DNA of 41,604 nucleotides. Origin: Beijerinckiaceae bacterium (GTDB lineage Bacteria > Pseudomonadota > Alphaproteobacteria > Rhizobiales > Beijerinckiaceae). The stretch is taken from contig CANGFT010000041.1 of the NCBI GenBank assembly GCA_947453205.1, positions 1-41,604 of the forward strand. Direction: 5' to 3'. Position 1 is the stretch's first letter, and each line of letters begins with the position of its first letter. A program made the translations under genes and the position numbers. The notes below the pieces were generated by a model that saw only the letters and a program-made list of their open reading frames with translations, was not told the origin of the DNA and searched no databases. Shown here in pieces: positions 17,551-26,288 of the stretch.

Positions 17551-18846
17551 TCATATCCCCTTGCGCAGGGCCTGATCGAGGTCCGCGATGATGTCGGCGC
17601 TGTCTTCGATGCCGATGGAGAGGCGCACCACATCCGGGCCTGCGCCCGCCACCACCTTCTGCTCGTCGGAGAGCTGGCGATGGGTGGTCGAGGCCGGGTG
17701 GATGACCAGCGAGCGGGTGTCGCCGACATTGGCCAGATGCGAGAAGAGCTGCAGGTTCGACACCAGCGAAACGCCTGCGTCATAGCCGCCCTTGAGGCCG
17801 AAGGTGAAGACGGCGCCGGCGCCCTTGGGGCAGTATTTCTTCGCAAGGTTATAGTAGCGGTCGCCCTTGAGGCCGGGATAGCTGACCCACTTCACCGCCG
17901 GATGGGTGGAGAGGAATTCGGCAACCGCCAGCGCATTGTCGCAGTGCCGCTGCATGCGAAGCGGCAGGGTCTCGACGCCCGTCAGCAGCATGAAGGAATT
18001 GAAGGGCGAGATGGCGGGGCCGAGATCGCGCAGGCCCAGCACCCGGCAGGCGATTGCGAAGGCGAAATTGCCGAAGGTTTCGCCCAGCACCATGCCGCCA
18101 TATTCGGGGCGCGGCGCCGAGAGCATGGGATAGCGCTTGTCCGCCATCCAGTCGAAGCTGCCGCCGTCCACGATCACGCCGCCGATGGAGTTGCCATGGC
18201 CGCCGATGAACTTGCTGGCGGAATGCACCACGATGTCCGCGCCATGTTCGAAGGGGCGCAGCAGATAGGGTGTCGCCAGCGTATTGTCGACGATCAGCGG
18301 CACGCGGGCGCGCTTGGCGATCTTGGCGATAGCCTCGATGTCGCAGATGGCGCCGCCGGGATTGGCGATGGACTCGATGAAGATCGCCTTGGTGCGCGGG
18401 CCGATGGCCGCCTCAAAGGAGGCGAGATCATCCGGATCCGCCCATTTCGGCGTCCAGTTGAAGCTCTTGTAGGCCTGATTGAACTGGTTGATCGAGCCGC
18501 CGTAGAGCTTGGTCGAGGCCACGAATTCATCGCCTGGCTGCATCAGGGTGTGGAACACCAGAAACTCTGCCGCATGGCCCGAGGCCACCGCCAGCGCCGC
18601 CGTGCCGCCTTCGAGCGCCGCGATGCGCTCCTCCAGCACCGAGGAGGTGGGGTTGGTGATGCGGGTGTAGATATTGCCGAAGGCCTGCAGCCCGAAGAGC
18701 GAGGCGGCATGGTCCACATCGTCGAAGACGAAGGAGGTGGACTGATAGATGGGGGTTGCGCGTGCGCCAGTGGCGGGGTCGGGCTGGGCGCCGGCGTGGA
18801 TGGCGAGGGTGGCGAAGCCGGGGGGCGTCTGGGGAGCGTCGGTCAT
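17551..18846 (-). CDS. metY: O-acetylhomoserine aminocarboxypropyltransferase / sulfhydrylase
   Basis: This 431-residue PLP enzyme of the Cys/Met-metabolism family makes homocysteine (or methionine) from O-acetylhomoserine and sulfide (or methanethiol). The PLP lysine is Lys212 in HSASKFIGGHGN. PLP-phosphate and ring contacts include YTRITNPT near residues 60-67 and DNTLATPYLLRP at 187-198. The length is typical of MetY, longer than MetB/MetC. I chose the ATG at 18846, with AGGACG upstream and family-like N-terminus PGFATLAIHAGAQPD. A frame open to 18987 would run into a repeat element. Regulation by S-adenosylmethionine is usual for this gene in alphaproteobacteria, but only a doubtful riboswitch remnant is visible. 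Confidence 0.93.
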   Translation of the reverse strand: MTDAPQTPPGFATLAIHAGAQPDPATGARATPIYQSTSFVFDDVDHAASLFGLQAFGNIYTRITNPTSSVLEERIAALEGGTAALAVASGHAAEFLVFHTLMQPGDEFVASTKLYGGSINQFNQAYKSFNWTPKWADPDDLASFEAAIGPRTKAIFIESIANPGGAICDIEAIAKIAKRARVPLIVDNTLATPYLLRPFEHGADIVVHSASKFIGGHGNSIGGVIVDGGSFDWMADKRYPMLSAPRPEYGGMVLGETFGNFAFAIACRVLGLRDLGPAISPFNSFMLLTGVETLPLRMQRHCDNALAVAEFLSTHPAVKWVSYPGLKGDRYYNLAKKYCPKGAGAVFTFGLKGGYDAGVSLVSNLQLFSHLANVGDTRSLVIHPASTTHRQLSDEQKVVAGAGPDVVRLSIGIEDSADIIADLDQALRKGI

Positions 18847-18870
18847 GGTGGCGTCCTGATGTTTGGCCTT

Positions 18871-18907
18871 GATGAGCTTTAGGCAGGAAGTTGGCGCGCT
18901 GCAAGGT
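18871..18907 (-). other. Possible SAM-II-like riboswitch remnant upstream of metY
   Basis: On the minus strand the metY leader reads CTTGCAGCGCGCC, then 8 bases, then GCCTAAAGC. This recalls the 3' half of the SAM-II aptamer (UUGCA, P1 3' strand, then GCUAAA). The required 5' half, with its GAUUU loop, is absent; the heptamer repeat lies there instead. Treat this as a weak, possibly chance resemblance. Confidence 0.2.
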
Positions 18908-18922
18908 GGGGGAGTGGGCATT

Positions 18923-18944
18923 GGGCGGTCGGCGGTCGGCAGTT
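18923..18944. repeat. Heptamer repeat (copy 2, single arm)
   Basis: Three consecutive heptamers fit GGCRGTY: GGCGGTC, GGCGGTC, GGCAGTT. No inverted arm is present. It lies about 77 bases upstream of the metY start, between metY and the divergent glutamate-synthase-like gene. It is the same unit as the hairpins at 17474 and 29989. Confidence 0.65.
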
Positions 18945-19034
18945 TTGATGGTTGAGCTGATGGGGCGACCCCCGCCCACAGCGCCATTGCCTTCCTTCCG
19001 CCCGGTGGTAGGCTGAATAATGGAGGGCAACACT

Positions 19035-20630
19035 ATGCGTTATCTGGCTTTTTTCCTGGCGGCGGCCTTGACTGTCATTTTCGGCGCGCTGGCGCCCTTC
19101 GTCGGGGGCTGGGCCATCGTCGGCCTTGTGATCGCAGGCGGCCTGACCGCGCTTGGCGTCTATGACATGACGCAGACCCACCACGCGCTGCGCCGCAACT
19201 ACCCCATTCTCGCCAATTTCCGCTTTCTGCTGGAGAGCGTGCGCCCGGAGATCCGCCAGTATTTCCTCGAAAGCGACCTCGATGGCGCGCCTTTCAACCG
19301 CTCCAAGCGCAGCGTCGTCTATGCGCGCGCCAAGGGCCAGCTCCAGAGCCGCCCCTTCGGCACCCAGCAGGATGTCTATGCGGACGGCTTCGAGTGGCTG
19401 GCCCATTCCATGGCGCCCGCGAAGGCCCATGGCCATGATTTCCGGGTGAAGATCGGCGGGCCCGACTGCAAGCAGCCCTATTCCATGTCGCTGTTCAACA
19501 TCTCCGCCATGAGCTTCGGCTCCCTGTCGGGCAACGCCATCCGCGCGCTGAACAAAGGCGCCAAGGCCGGCGGCTTCGCCCATGACACGGGCGAGGGCAG
19601 CTTCAGCATCCATCACAAGGAAGGCGGCGGGGACATCATCTGGGAGGTGGCGAGCGGTTATTTCGGCTGCCGCAACGGCGATGGCACATTCTCGCCCGAG
19701 CGTTTCGCAAAGACCGCCTCCGAGCCGCAGATCAAGATGATCGAGATCAAGCTGTCGCAGGGCGCCAAGCCCGGCCATGGCGGCATTCTGCCCGCGGCCA
19801 AGGTGACCCCGGAGATATCCGCGGCGCGCGGCGTGCCCATGGGGCAGGACTGCGTCTCCCCGCCGAGCCATTCGGCCTTCACGACGCCGCTGGAGATGAT
19901 GGCTTTCATCGCCCGGTTGCGGGAGCTGTCGGGCGGCAAGCCCGTGGGCTTCAAGCTCTGCATCGGCCAGCCCACCGAATTCATGGCCCTGTGCAAAGCC
20001 ATGATCGAGACCGGCGTGACGCCCGACTTCATCGTGATCGACGGCAAGGAGGGCGGCACCGGCGCGGCGCCGCTGGAGTTCGCCGATCATCTGGGCACGC
20101 CGCTGCGCGAGGGGCTCACCTTCGCCCATGACTGCCTCGTGGGCGCGGGCCTGCGCGACAAGATCCGCCTCGGCGCGAGCGGACGCATCATCACCGCCTT
20201 CGACATGGCCCGCATCATGGCGCTGGGGGCGGACTGGTGCAATTCGGCGCGCGGCTTCATGTTCGCGCTCGGCTGCATCCAGTCCCTGTCCTGCCACACC
20301 GACAAATGCCCCACGGGCGTCGCGACGCAGGATCCGGGCCGCGCCAGGGCGCTGGTGGTGCCCGACAAGGCCGAACGCGTCCGCCGCTTCCACGCCAGCA
20401 CTCTGGAGGCCATGGCCGAACTCTGCGCCGCCGCAGGCGTCACCCATCCCACGGACATATCGCGCCACCAGTTGATGCGCCGGACCACGACCGGCGAGGT
20501 CCAGACCTTCGCCGAAGCCTATCCGCAGCTTGCGCCGGGCGCGCTGCTCGAGGGAACGGCGGGCGACAGATATATGCGCCTGTGGGCTATGGCGGATGCG
20601 GGCAGCTTCCGGGCGAGGGTGGCGGCCTGA
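19035..20630 (+). CDS. FMN-binding glutamate synthase-family protein, membrane-anchored
   Basis: This 531-residue protein has two N-terminal membrane helices (about residues 3-22 and 24-42), then a single glutamate-synthase central domain. The domain is an FMN-binding TIM barrel with SFGSLSGNAIRALNKGAK, GQGAKPGHGG-like SQGAKPGHGGILP, and VIDGKEGGTGAAP. The cysteine cluster C-x5-C-x4-C (CIQSLSCHTDKC) matches the 3Fe-4S site of GltB. The glutamine amidotransferase and GXGXG domains are missing, so it is not a complete glutamate synthase. I chose the ATG at 19035 because GGAGGG lies 7 bases upstream; an ATG at 19020 lacks this. The reaction is unknown for this stand-alone membrane form. Confidence 0.87.
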   Translation: MRYLAFFLAAALTVIFGALAPFVGGWAIVGLVIAGGLTALGVYDMTQTHHALRRNYPILANFRFLLESVRPEIRQYFLESDLDGAPFNRSKRSVVYARAKGQLQSRPFGTQQDVYADGFEWLAHSMAPAKAHGHDFRVKIGGPDCKQPYSMSLFNISAMSFGSLSGNAIRALNKGAKAGGFAHDTGEGSFSIHHKEGGGDIIWEVASGYFGCRNGDGTFSPERFAKTASEPQIKMIEIKLSQGAKPGHGGILPAAKVTPEISAARGVPMGQDCVSPPSHSAFTTPLEMMAFIARLRELSGGKPVGFKLCIGQPTEFMALCKAMIETGVTPDFIVIDGKEGGTGAAPLEFADHLGTPLREGLTFAHDCLVGAGLRDKIRLGASGRIITAFDMARIMALGADWCNSARGFMFALGCIQSLSCHTDKCPTGVATQDPGRARALVVPDKAERVRRFHASTLEAMAELCAAAGVTHPTDISRHQLMRRTTTGEVQTFAEAYPQLAPGALLEGTAGDRYMRLWAMADAGSFRARVAA

Positions 20631-20633
20631 AGC

Positions 20634-21155
20634 CTACCTTCTATCAATCGTGAACTTCTGGAAGCCCTTCAGCATGGCGGGCTTCTTGGAGGAGAGCATC
20701 CGCGTGTTGACCCCGGTCCAGCCGATCTCGCCGGAGATGCGGCCATATTCGATCTTGGGGCAGCGGTTCATGATGACCTGCACGCCCCGCGCCTCGGCCC
20801 GCGCCGCCGCCGCGTCGTTGCGCACGGAGAGTTGCATCCAGATGACCTTGGGCAGGGGATCGAGGGCCAGCGCCTCGTCCACGATCCCATCGGCCGCCTC
20901 CGAATTGCGGAAGATCTCGACCATGTCGAGGGGCTCGGGGATCTCGGCGAGAGAGCCATAGACCTTGGCGCCCAGGATCTCCTGACCGGCGATGCCCGGA
21001 TTGACCGGGAACATGCGATAGCCCCGGCCCAGCAGATATTTCAGTACGAAATAGGAGGGCCGCACCTCGTTGGCGGAGGCGCCGACCAAGGCTATGGTCT
21101 TGCTGCTCTTTAGGATCGAGCGGATGAGGTCGTCGGGATAGGAGTCGTGGTTCAT
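20634..21155 (-). CDS. CoA-binding domain protein
   Basis: This 173-residue single-domain Rossmann-like protein is of the CoA-binding type related to the N-terminal domain of succinyl-CoA synthetase alpha. Visible motifs are TIALVGASANEVRPSYFVLKYLLGRG-like (VGAS plus RPS), the strand FPVNPG, and VIMNRCPKIEYGR near the C-terminus. I chose the ATG at 21155 because AGGAG lies 9 bases upstream and it overlaps the stop of the upstream enoyl-CoA hydratase gene as ATGA. Translational coupling suggests a shared acyl-CoA task. The biochemical role of this family is not known. Confidence 0.87.
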   Translation of the reverse strand: MNHDSYPDDLIRSILKSSKTIALVGASANEVRPSYFVLKYLLGRGYRMFPVNPGIAGQEILGAKVYGSLAEIPEPLDMVEIFRNSEAADGIVDEALALDPLPKVIWMQLSVRNDAAAARAEARGVQVIMNRCPKIEYGRISGEIGWTGVNTRMLSSKKPAMLKGFQKFTIDRR

Positions 21156-21985
21156 GGGGCAAGCTCCTGCCATGCGGGCGCGCGCTTGTCGAGAAAGGCG
21201 CTGATCCCCTCGCGGGCGTCGGCCTCCAGAAGGTTCGCGACCATGGTGCGGCTTGCAAGGTCATAGGCCTCGGGCAGGGGGCAGGCCATCTGTCGGCGGA
21301 AGGCCGCCTTGCCCATGCGCAGGGCCGTGGGGGACTTGCTGGCGATCCGGGCGGCCAGCGCCAGCGCCTCCGCCAGCGCCTCGCCTCCGGGGACGACCCG
21401 GTTCACGAGGCCGAAACGGTGGGCCTCACGGGCGTCGATCATGTCGCCCGTCAGCAGCATCTCCATGGCGTGTTTGGGCGCGACGGCCCGGCCAAGCGCG
21501 ACGCCGGGCGTGGAGCAGAACAGGCCTATGTCGACCCCCGGCGTGCAGAACCGCGCCGCCTCGCCCGCGACCGCCAGATCGCAGGTCGCGATGAGCTGGC
21601 AGCCTGCGGCGGTGGCGACGCCCTCCACGGCCGCGATGACCGGCTGGGGCAGGGCGGCGATCTCCTGCATGAGGGCGCTGCAGCGGGCCATGGTCTCCTC
21701 AAAGAGCGCGCGGCCCCCGTCGGGCGCCGTCCGCGCGCCTGTGATTTTGCGCAGGTCATGACCCGCGCAAAAGGCCGGGCCTTCGCCCGAGAGGACCACG
21801 CAAAGCACCGAAGGATCGCGCGAAAGGGCAAAGAACGCATCGGCCAGCGCGCCCATCATCCTGAGGGACAGGGCGTTGCGGTTGGCGGGGCTGTTCATGG
21901 CCACATGCGCGACGCCGCCATTCACCGCAACGGAAAGCGATTCATTTCCAGCGCCTTGCGGCGGTTGATTCAGAGAATGGGTCAC
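21152..21985 (-). CDS. Enoyl-CoA hydratase/isomerase family protein
   Basis: This 277-residue crotonase-fold enzyme has the CoA and oxyanion elements AFCAGHDLRKI (about residue 71) and the second oxyanion loop EGVATAAGCQLIATCDLAVA (about 120-138). The usual acidic catalytic residues around positions 144 and 164 of rat hydratase are not both obvious: the region reads CTPGVDIGLFCSTPG, with Asp present but no clear glutamate. That resembles the ECHDC3-like subgroup, so simple 2-enoyl-CoA hydration is not certain. It precedes and overlaps the CoA-binding protein gene. It is divergent from the thioesterase, so acyl-CoA handling genes cluster here. Confidence 0.88.
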   Translation of the reverse strand: MTHSLNQPPQGAGNESLSVAVNGGVAHVAMNSPANRNALSLRMMGALADAFFALSRDPSVLCVVLSGEGPAFCAGHDLRKITGARTAPDGGRALFEETMARCSALMQEIAALPQPVIAAVEGVATAAGCQLIATCDLAVAGEAARFCTPGVDIGLFCSTPGVALGRAVAPKHAMEMLLTGDMIDAREAHRFGLVNRVVPGGEALAEALALAARIASKSPTALRMGKAAFRRQMACPLPEAYDLASRTMVANLLEADAREGISAFLDKRAPAWQELAP

Positions 21986-22084
21986 GGACTTGAATCTTTC
22001 TCTGGAGATCGTCGGGGCCTTTCGCCCGCATTGTCGCCGGGCTGGTTCCGTGGTTCAAGCGGGGCTGCAACAAGGATCAGCCCC

Positions 22085-22519
22085 ATGGCCCCGACATCCG
22101 GCCCCGTGATGAGCCTCGAGGAGGTCAACGCCTTCCTCATCCGCGACTTCCCGCAGATCGCCCCCGGCCGCGAGTTCATCGTCGAGTCCGTCGGGCCCAT
22201 GCGCGCGCGCCTGCGCCTCGCAGCCTCAGAGAAGCATCTGCGCCCGGGCGGCACTATCTCGGGGCCATCCATGTTCGCGCTGGCCGATGTGGCGCTCTAT
22301 GTGGCGATCCTTGCTGAGGTTGGTCCGGTGGCGCTGGCGGTGACCACCAACCTCAACATCAACTTCCTGCGCCGCCCCGCCCCCGGCGACCTCATCGCGG
22401 AGTGCCGCCTGCTGAAGCTCGGCAAGCGGCTGGCGGTGGGCGAGGTGTCGCTTTATTCCCCGGGCGATGACGAGCCGGTGGCTCATGCGACGGGTACTTA
22501 TTCGATCCCGCCCGCCTGA
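22085..22519 (+). CDS. PaaI-type hotdog-fold thioesterase
   Basis: This 144-residue hotdog-fold protein resembles PaaI and the YdiI thioesterases that hydrolyse acyl- or aryl-CoA thioesters. The fold core is visible: LRPGGTISGPSMFALADVALYVAIL, where GGTISGP replaces the usual HNxxGxxHGG segment, then TTNLNINFLRRPAPGDLIAEC. AAGGAT lies 8 bases before the chosen ATG; an ATG at 22109 is a shorter alternative. It is divergent from the enoyl-CoA hydratase and ends two bases from the convergent metC gene. The classical HGG start of the motif is altered, so substrate and activity are uncertain. Confidence 0.83.
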   Translation: MAPTSGPVMSLEEVNAFLIRDFPQIAPGREFIVESVGPMRARLRLAASEKHLRPGGTISGPSMFALADVALYVAILAEVGPVALAVTTNLNINFLRRPAPGDLIAECRLLKLGKRLAVGEVSLYSPGDDEPVAHATGTYSIPPA

Positions 22520-22521
22520 GT

Positions 22522-23709
22522 TCAACCCGCCGCCCGCAGCCGCGCGAAGCCCCGCTCAAGGTCGGCGGTCAGATCGGCCATGTCCTCCAGCCCCACCTGA
22601 AAGCGTAAGGCCGGGCCGCCGGGCGCCCATGTGGTGGCGGTGCGGTAGGTCGAGCAGTCGAAGGGGATGACGAGGCTTTCGAAGCCGCCCCAGGAATAGC
22701 CCATGCCGAAAAGCTCGAGCCCGTCGAGCATGGCCGCCACCGCCGCCTCGCTGACGGGGTGGAGGATGATGGAGAAGAGGCCCGAGGCGCCCTTGAAGTC
22801 GCGCTTCCAGATCTCGTGGCCGGGGTGGGACGGCAGGGCCGGGTGCAGGACGGTCTTCACCTCGGGCCGACCTTCGAACCAGCGGGCGAGCTCAAGGCCC
22901 TGACGCTCCGCCTCCTTCAGCCGCAGCTTCATGCTGCGCAGGCCGCGCAGGCACAGGAAGGCGTCCTCCGGCCCCGCGCACATGGCGAAGGCGTCGAAGG
23001 TCTGGCGCAGGCGCCGGAACCACGCCTTGTTGGCCGAGACGAGGCCCATCATCAGGTCCGAATGGCCCGAGAGATATTTCGTGCCCGCCTCCACGGCGAG
23101 GTCGACGCCGCGCTCGTGGGGCGGGAAGAACAGCGGGGTCGCCCAGGTGTTGTCCATGATGACGCAGCCGCCATGGCGATGGGCGACCTCGGCGATGGCC
23201 GGCACATCCTGCATCTCGAAGCTCTGGGAGCCCGGCGCCTCGACGAGCACCGTGGTGGTGTTGGGCCGGAAGAGCGCCTCGATCCCGGCGCCGATCAGGG
23301 GATCGTAATAGGTGGTCTCGACCCCCATGCGGGCGAGGACGGTGTCGCAGAAATGGCGGGTCGGGCCATAGGCGCTGTCGGTCACAAGCAAGTGATCGCC
23401 GGACTTGACGGCGGTCATCAGGGCGAGGGTGATGGCGGCGAGGCCGGTCGGCGCCAGCACCGTCCCCTCCGCATCGCATAATTGCGTCCAGGCGTCTTCG
23501 AGCGCGCGGATGGTCGGCGTGCCCTTGGTGCCGTATGTGTAGGGAATGTTGCGGTCTTTCAGGCTCGCCATGGTCGGGAACAGAACCGTGGAGCCGCGAT
23601 AGATCGGGGTGTTGACGAAGCCGTATTGGTCCTCGGGGTCGCGCCCGGCGTGAACGAGCCTTGTGGCTTCGCGCAGGCTGGCCTTGGTTTCTTTCGTCAG
23701 CTTCGACAT
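22522..23709 (-). CDS. metC: Cystathionine beta-lyase
   Basis: This 395-residue PLP enzyme of the Cys/Met-metabolism family cleaves cystathionine to homocysteine, pyruvate and ammonia. The PLP lysine is Lys211 in EAGTKYLSGHSDLM. The other cofactor elements are YTYGTKGTPT (58-66) and DNTWATPLFF (186-195). The Trp in the last motif and the SWGGFESL segment near the C-terminus are typical of MetC rather than MetB. It is not linked to metY, which lies 3.7 kb away on the same strand. It faces the aap transporter across a 128-base divergent gap. Confidence 0.92.
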   Translation of the reverse strand: MSKLTKETKASLREATRLVHAGRDPEDQYGFVNTPIYRGSTVLFPTMASLKDRNIPYTYGTKGTPTIRALEDAWTQLCDAEGTVLAPTGLAAITLALMTAVKSGDHLLVTDSAYGPTRHFCDTVLARMGVETTYYDPLIGAGIEALFRPNTTTVLVEAPGSQSFEMQDVPAIAEVAHRHGGCVIMDNTWATPLFFPPHERGVDLAVEAGTKYLSGHSDLMMGLVSANKAWFRRLRQTFDAFAMCAGPEDAFLCLRGLRSMKLRLKEAERQGLELARWFEGRPEVKTVLHPALPSHPGHEIWKRDFKGASGLFSIILHPVSEAAVAAMLDGLELFGMGYSWGGFESLVIPFDCSTYRTATTWAPGGPALRFQVGLEDMADLTADLERGFARLRAAG

Positions 23710-23837
23710 CTACAGCATCCCGTTTGCAGAGGCTTGACCGGCGGCGCGATTGCCCATTGGATGGCGTTATGAACTAATCTTTCGGGCGGGCGCGCCGCGC
23801 CTGCCTGCGTCGATACCACGATTGGAGCCGTTTCATC

Positions 23838-24845
23838 ATGAAACATCTTTTGATTGCAGCCGGACTCACCGCCTGTCTCGCCACTGGAGCATCCGCCGGC
23901 GTCCTCGACAACGTCAAGCAGCGGGGTTTTCTCTCCTGCGGCTCCAACACCGGCCTCGCAGGCTTCGGCCTGCCGGACGACAAGGGCGTGTGGACCGGCC
24001 TTGACGTGGAGTTCTGCCGCGCCGTCGCCGCCGCCATTTTCGATGATCCGACCAAGGTGAAGTTCATTCCCCTGACCGCCAAGGACCGTTTCACGGCCCT
24101 GCAGTCGGGCGAGGTGGACGTGCTGGCCCGCAACGGCACCTGGACCCAGTCGCGCGAGGCCGAGCTTGGGCTCAACTTCGGCGGCGTCAATTATTATGAC
24201 GGCCAGGGGTTCATGACCCGCAAGAAGAACAACATCTCCTCAGCGCTGGAGCTGAACGGCGCCTCCGTCTGCGTGCAGCAGGGCACCACGACCGAGCTGA
24301 ACCTGTCGGACTTCTTCCGGTCCAACAACATGAAATACGAGGGCATCGCCTTCGCCACGGCGGATGAGGCCATCAAGGCCTATGACAGCGGGCGCTGCGA
24401 CGCCTTCACCACCGACGTCTCCCAGCTCTATGCCGAGAAGCTGAAGCTGGTGAATCCCGACGACACGATCGTGCTGCCGGAGGTCATCTCCAAGGAGCCG
24501 CTGGCGCCTGCGGTGCGTCAGGGCGACTCCCAGTGGTTCAACATCATCCGCTGGACCCATTACGCCATGCTGAACGCCGAGGAGCTTGGCGTCACCAGGG
24601 CCAATGTGGACGAGAAGGTGAAATCCCCCATGCCCGAAGTGCGCCGTCTTCTTGGCGTCGAGGGCGACTTCGGCAAGGGAATGGGCCTGACGAAGGATTG
24701 GGCTTACCGGATCGTCAAGCACGTCGGCAATTACGGCGAGAGCTTCGAGCGCACGGTCGGCGAGAACTCCAAGCTCAAGATCAAGCGCGGCCTCAACAAC
24801 CTCTGGTCCAAGGGCGGGCTGCAATACGCGCCGCCGGTGCGCTGA
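23838..24845 (+). CDS. aapJ: General amino-acid ABC transporter substrate-binding protein
   Basis: This 335-residue periplasmic binding protein captures L-amino acids for the Aap importer. The signal peptide spans residues 1-20 (MKHLLIAAGLTACLATGASA), with cleavage after ASA. The mature domain begins VLDNVKQRGFLSCGSN and contains GVWTGLDVEFCRAVAAA and RFTALQSGEVDVLARN, the type-3 solute-binding signature. It is followed by the two permeases and the ATPase in the standard AapJQMP order. Broad polar amino-acid specificity is known for the Rhizobium Aap system and is inferred here. Confidence 0.93.
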   Translation: MKHLLIAAGLTACLATGASAGVLDNVKQRGFLSCGSNTGLAGFGLPDDKGVWTGLDVEFCRAVAAAIFDDPTKVKFIPLTAKDRFTALQSGEVDVLARNGTWTQSREAELGLNFGGVNYYDGQGFMTRKKNNISSALELNGASVCVQQGTTTELNLSDFFRSNNMKYEGIAFATADEAIKAYDSGRCDAFTTDVSQLYAEKLKLVNPDDTIVLPEVISKEPLAPAVRQGDSQWFNIIRWTHYAMLNAEELGVTRANVDEKVKSPMPEVRRLLGVEGDFGKGMGLTKDWAYRIVKHVGNYGESFERTVGENSKLKIKRGLNNLWSKGGLQYAPPVR

Positions 24846-24866
24846 CGCAAAGGCGGGGGCGCGGGC

Positions 24867-26288
24867 ATGAGCGGCGGCGAACAGGGGGCCGCAAGGCCGC
24901 AGGTTCCGCTGCTGCATGATCCGCGTTTTCGCGGGATTCTGGCGCAGGCGCTCACCGCCCTCGTCGTCATCTCCCTGATCTGGGCGGCGGTGGACAACGC
25001 CGCCACCAACATGCGCGCGCGCGGCATTCCCACGAATTTCGATTTCTGGGACCGCACCTCCGGCTTCGACGTCAACCAGACCCTGATCGCCTATTCCGCG
25101 ATCTCAACCTATGGACAGGCCTTCTGGGTCGGGCTGCTGAACACACTGCTCGTCGCGGGGATCGGCATCGTCTTTGCGACGCTTCTCGGCTTCCTGCTTG
25201 GCGTGATGCGCCTGTCGGCCAACTGGGCCGCGCGCAGCTTCGCCGCGATCTATGTCGAGACCCTGCGCAATGTGCCGCTGCTGCTGCAACTGCTGTTCTG
25301 GTACAACGCCATCCTGACCCCGCTGCCCGCGCCCCGCGCGTCGCTGGGCATGCCTTCGGTGACCCTGACATGGCCCGATGCGCCCTCCTTCGCGCTGGCG
25401 TTGGCGGCCGCAGGCGGCGCCTTTTTCGCCGCGCGTTTCGCCCGCTCGCGCGCCGAGGATGACGCCCGCGAACTTCTCGCCTCTGTCGGCGCCGCCCTTG
25501 GCTGGATCGTCGCCCTCGTGGCGCTGCTCTTCGGCGCCTCGGTCTTCATCGGCGCGCCCGGCGGGGGCGTCCTGCATTGGGGCGGGCCTGCGGGCGTCTA
25601 TCTCAACAATCGCGGCCTGCTGCTGCCAGATCCGCGCTTCGGGCCGGGCTTCGAATGGGTGATGGCGGCGCTGGCGCTCGGCGTCGCGCTGAGCCTCGCC
25701 TTCGGCATATGGGCGCGGCGCAGGCAGGCGTTGAGCGGCGCGCAGAGCCCCCTGGCCCTCGTGAGCCTCGCCCTCATCCTCGGCCTGCCGTTGCTCGCCT
25801 TCTTCGCCGCGGGCGGGCCCGTGACGCTCGAATATCCCGTGCTGCGCGGATTCAATTTTCAGGGCGGCGTCCGGGTCTTGCCCGAGTTCGTCGCGCTGCT
25901 GCTGGGCCTTTCGCTTTATACCGCCGCCTTCATCGCCGAGGAGGTGCGCGCGGGCGTGCAGTCCGTCGCGAGGGGACAGACCGAGGCCGCCCATGCGCTT
26001 GGGCTGCGCGCCGCGCCGACGCTGCGGCTCGTGGTGCTGCCGCAGGCCATGCGCGTGATCCTGCCCCCGCTGACCAGCCAATATCTCAACCTCACCAAGA
26101 ACTCCTCCCTCGCCGTCTTCATCGGCTATCCCGATCTCGTGCAGGTCTTCATGGGCACGGTGCTGAACCAGACGGGCGCGGCGGTTCAGGTCATCGCCGT
26201 CACCATGGCGGTCTATCTCACGATCTCGCTGGCGACCTCGGGGCTCATGGCCCTCTATGCGCGCCGCACGGCCTGGGCGGAGCGATAG
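24867..26288 (+). CDS. aapQ: Amino-acid ABC transporter permease (AapQ)
   Basis: This 473-residue inner-membrane permease has the HisM-type core split by a long insertion, as usual for AapQ. Membrane helices start at about residue 22. The first core part includes YGQAFWVGLLNTLLVAG and ETLRNVPLLLQLLFWY. A long extra segment (about 160-310) has four more helices. The coupling region RGQTEAAHALGLRAAPTLRLVVLPQAMR carries the EAA loop that contacts AapP. It ends directly against the start of aapM. The insertion makes it somewhat longer than the Rhizobium protein as I recall it. Confidence 0.92.
   Translation: MSGGEQGAARPQVPLLHDPRFRGILAQALTALVVISLIWAAVDNAATNMRARGIPTNFDFWDRTSGFDVNQTLIAYSAISTYGQAFWVGLLNTLLVAGIGIVFATLLGFLLGVMRLSANWAARSFAAIYVETLRNVPLLLQLLFWYNAILTPLPAPRASLGMPSVTLTWPDAPSFALALAAAGGAFFAARFARSRAEDDARELLASVGAALGWIVALVALLFGASVFIGAPGGGVLHWGGPAGVYLNNRGLLLPDPRFGPGFEWVMAALALGVALSLAFGIWARRRQALSGAQSPLALVSLALILGLPLLAFFAAGGPVTLEYPVLRGFNFQGGVRVLPEFVALLLGLSLYTAAFIAEEVRAGVQSVARGQTEAAHALGLRAAPTLRLVVLPQAMRVILPPLTSQYLNLTKNSSLAVFIGYPDLVQVFMGTVLNQTGAAVQVIAVTMAVYLTISLATSGLMALYARRTAWAER

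Noticed and set aside
18847-18987. Longer start for metY
   Set aside because: The added 47 residues would be encoded by the repeat and possible leader RNA; the ATG at 18846 fits the family N-terminus.
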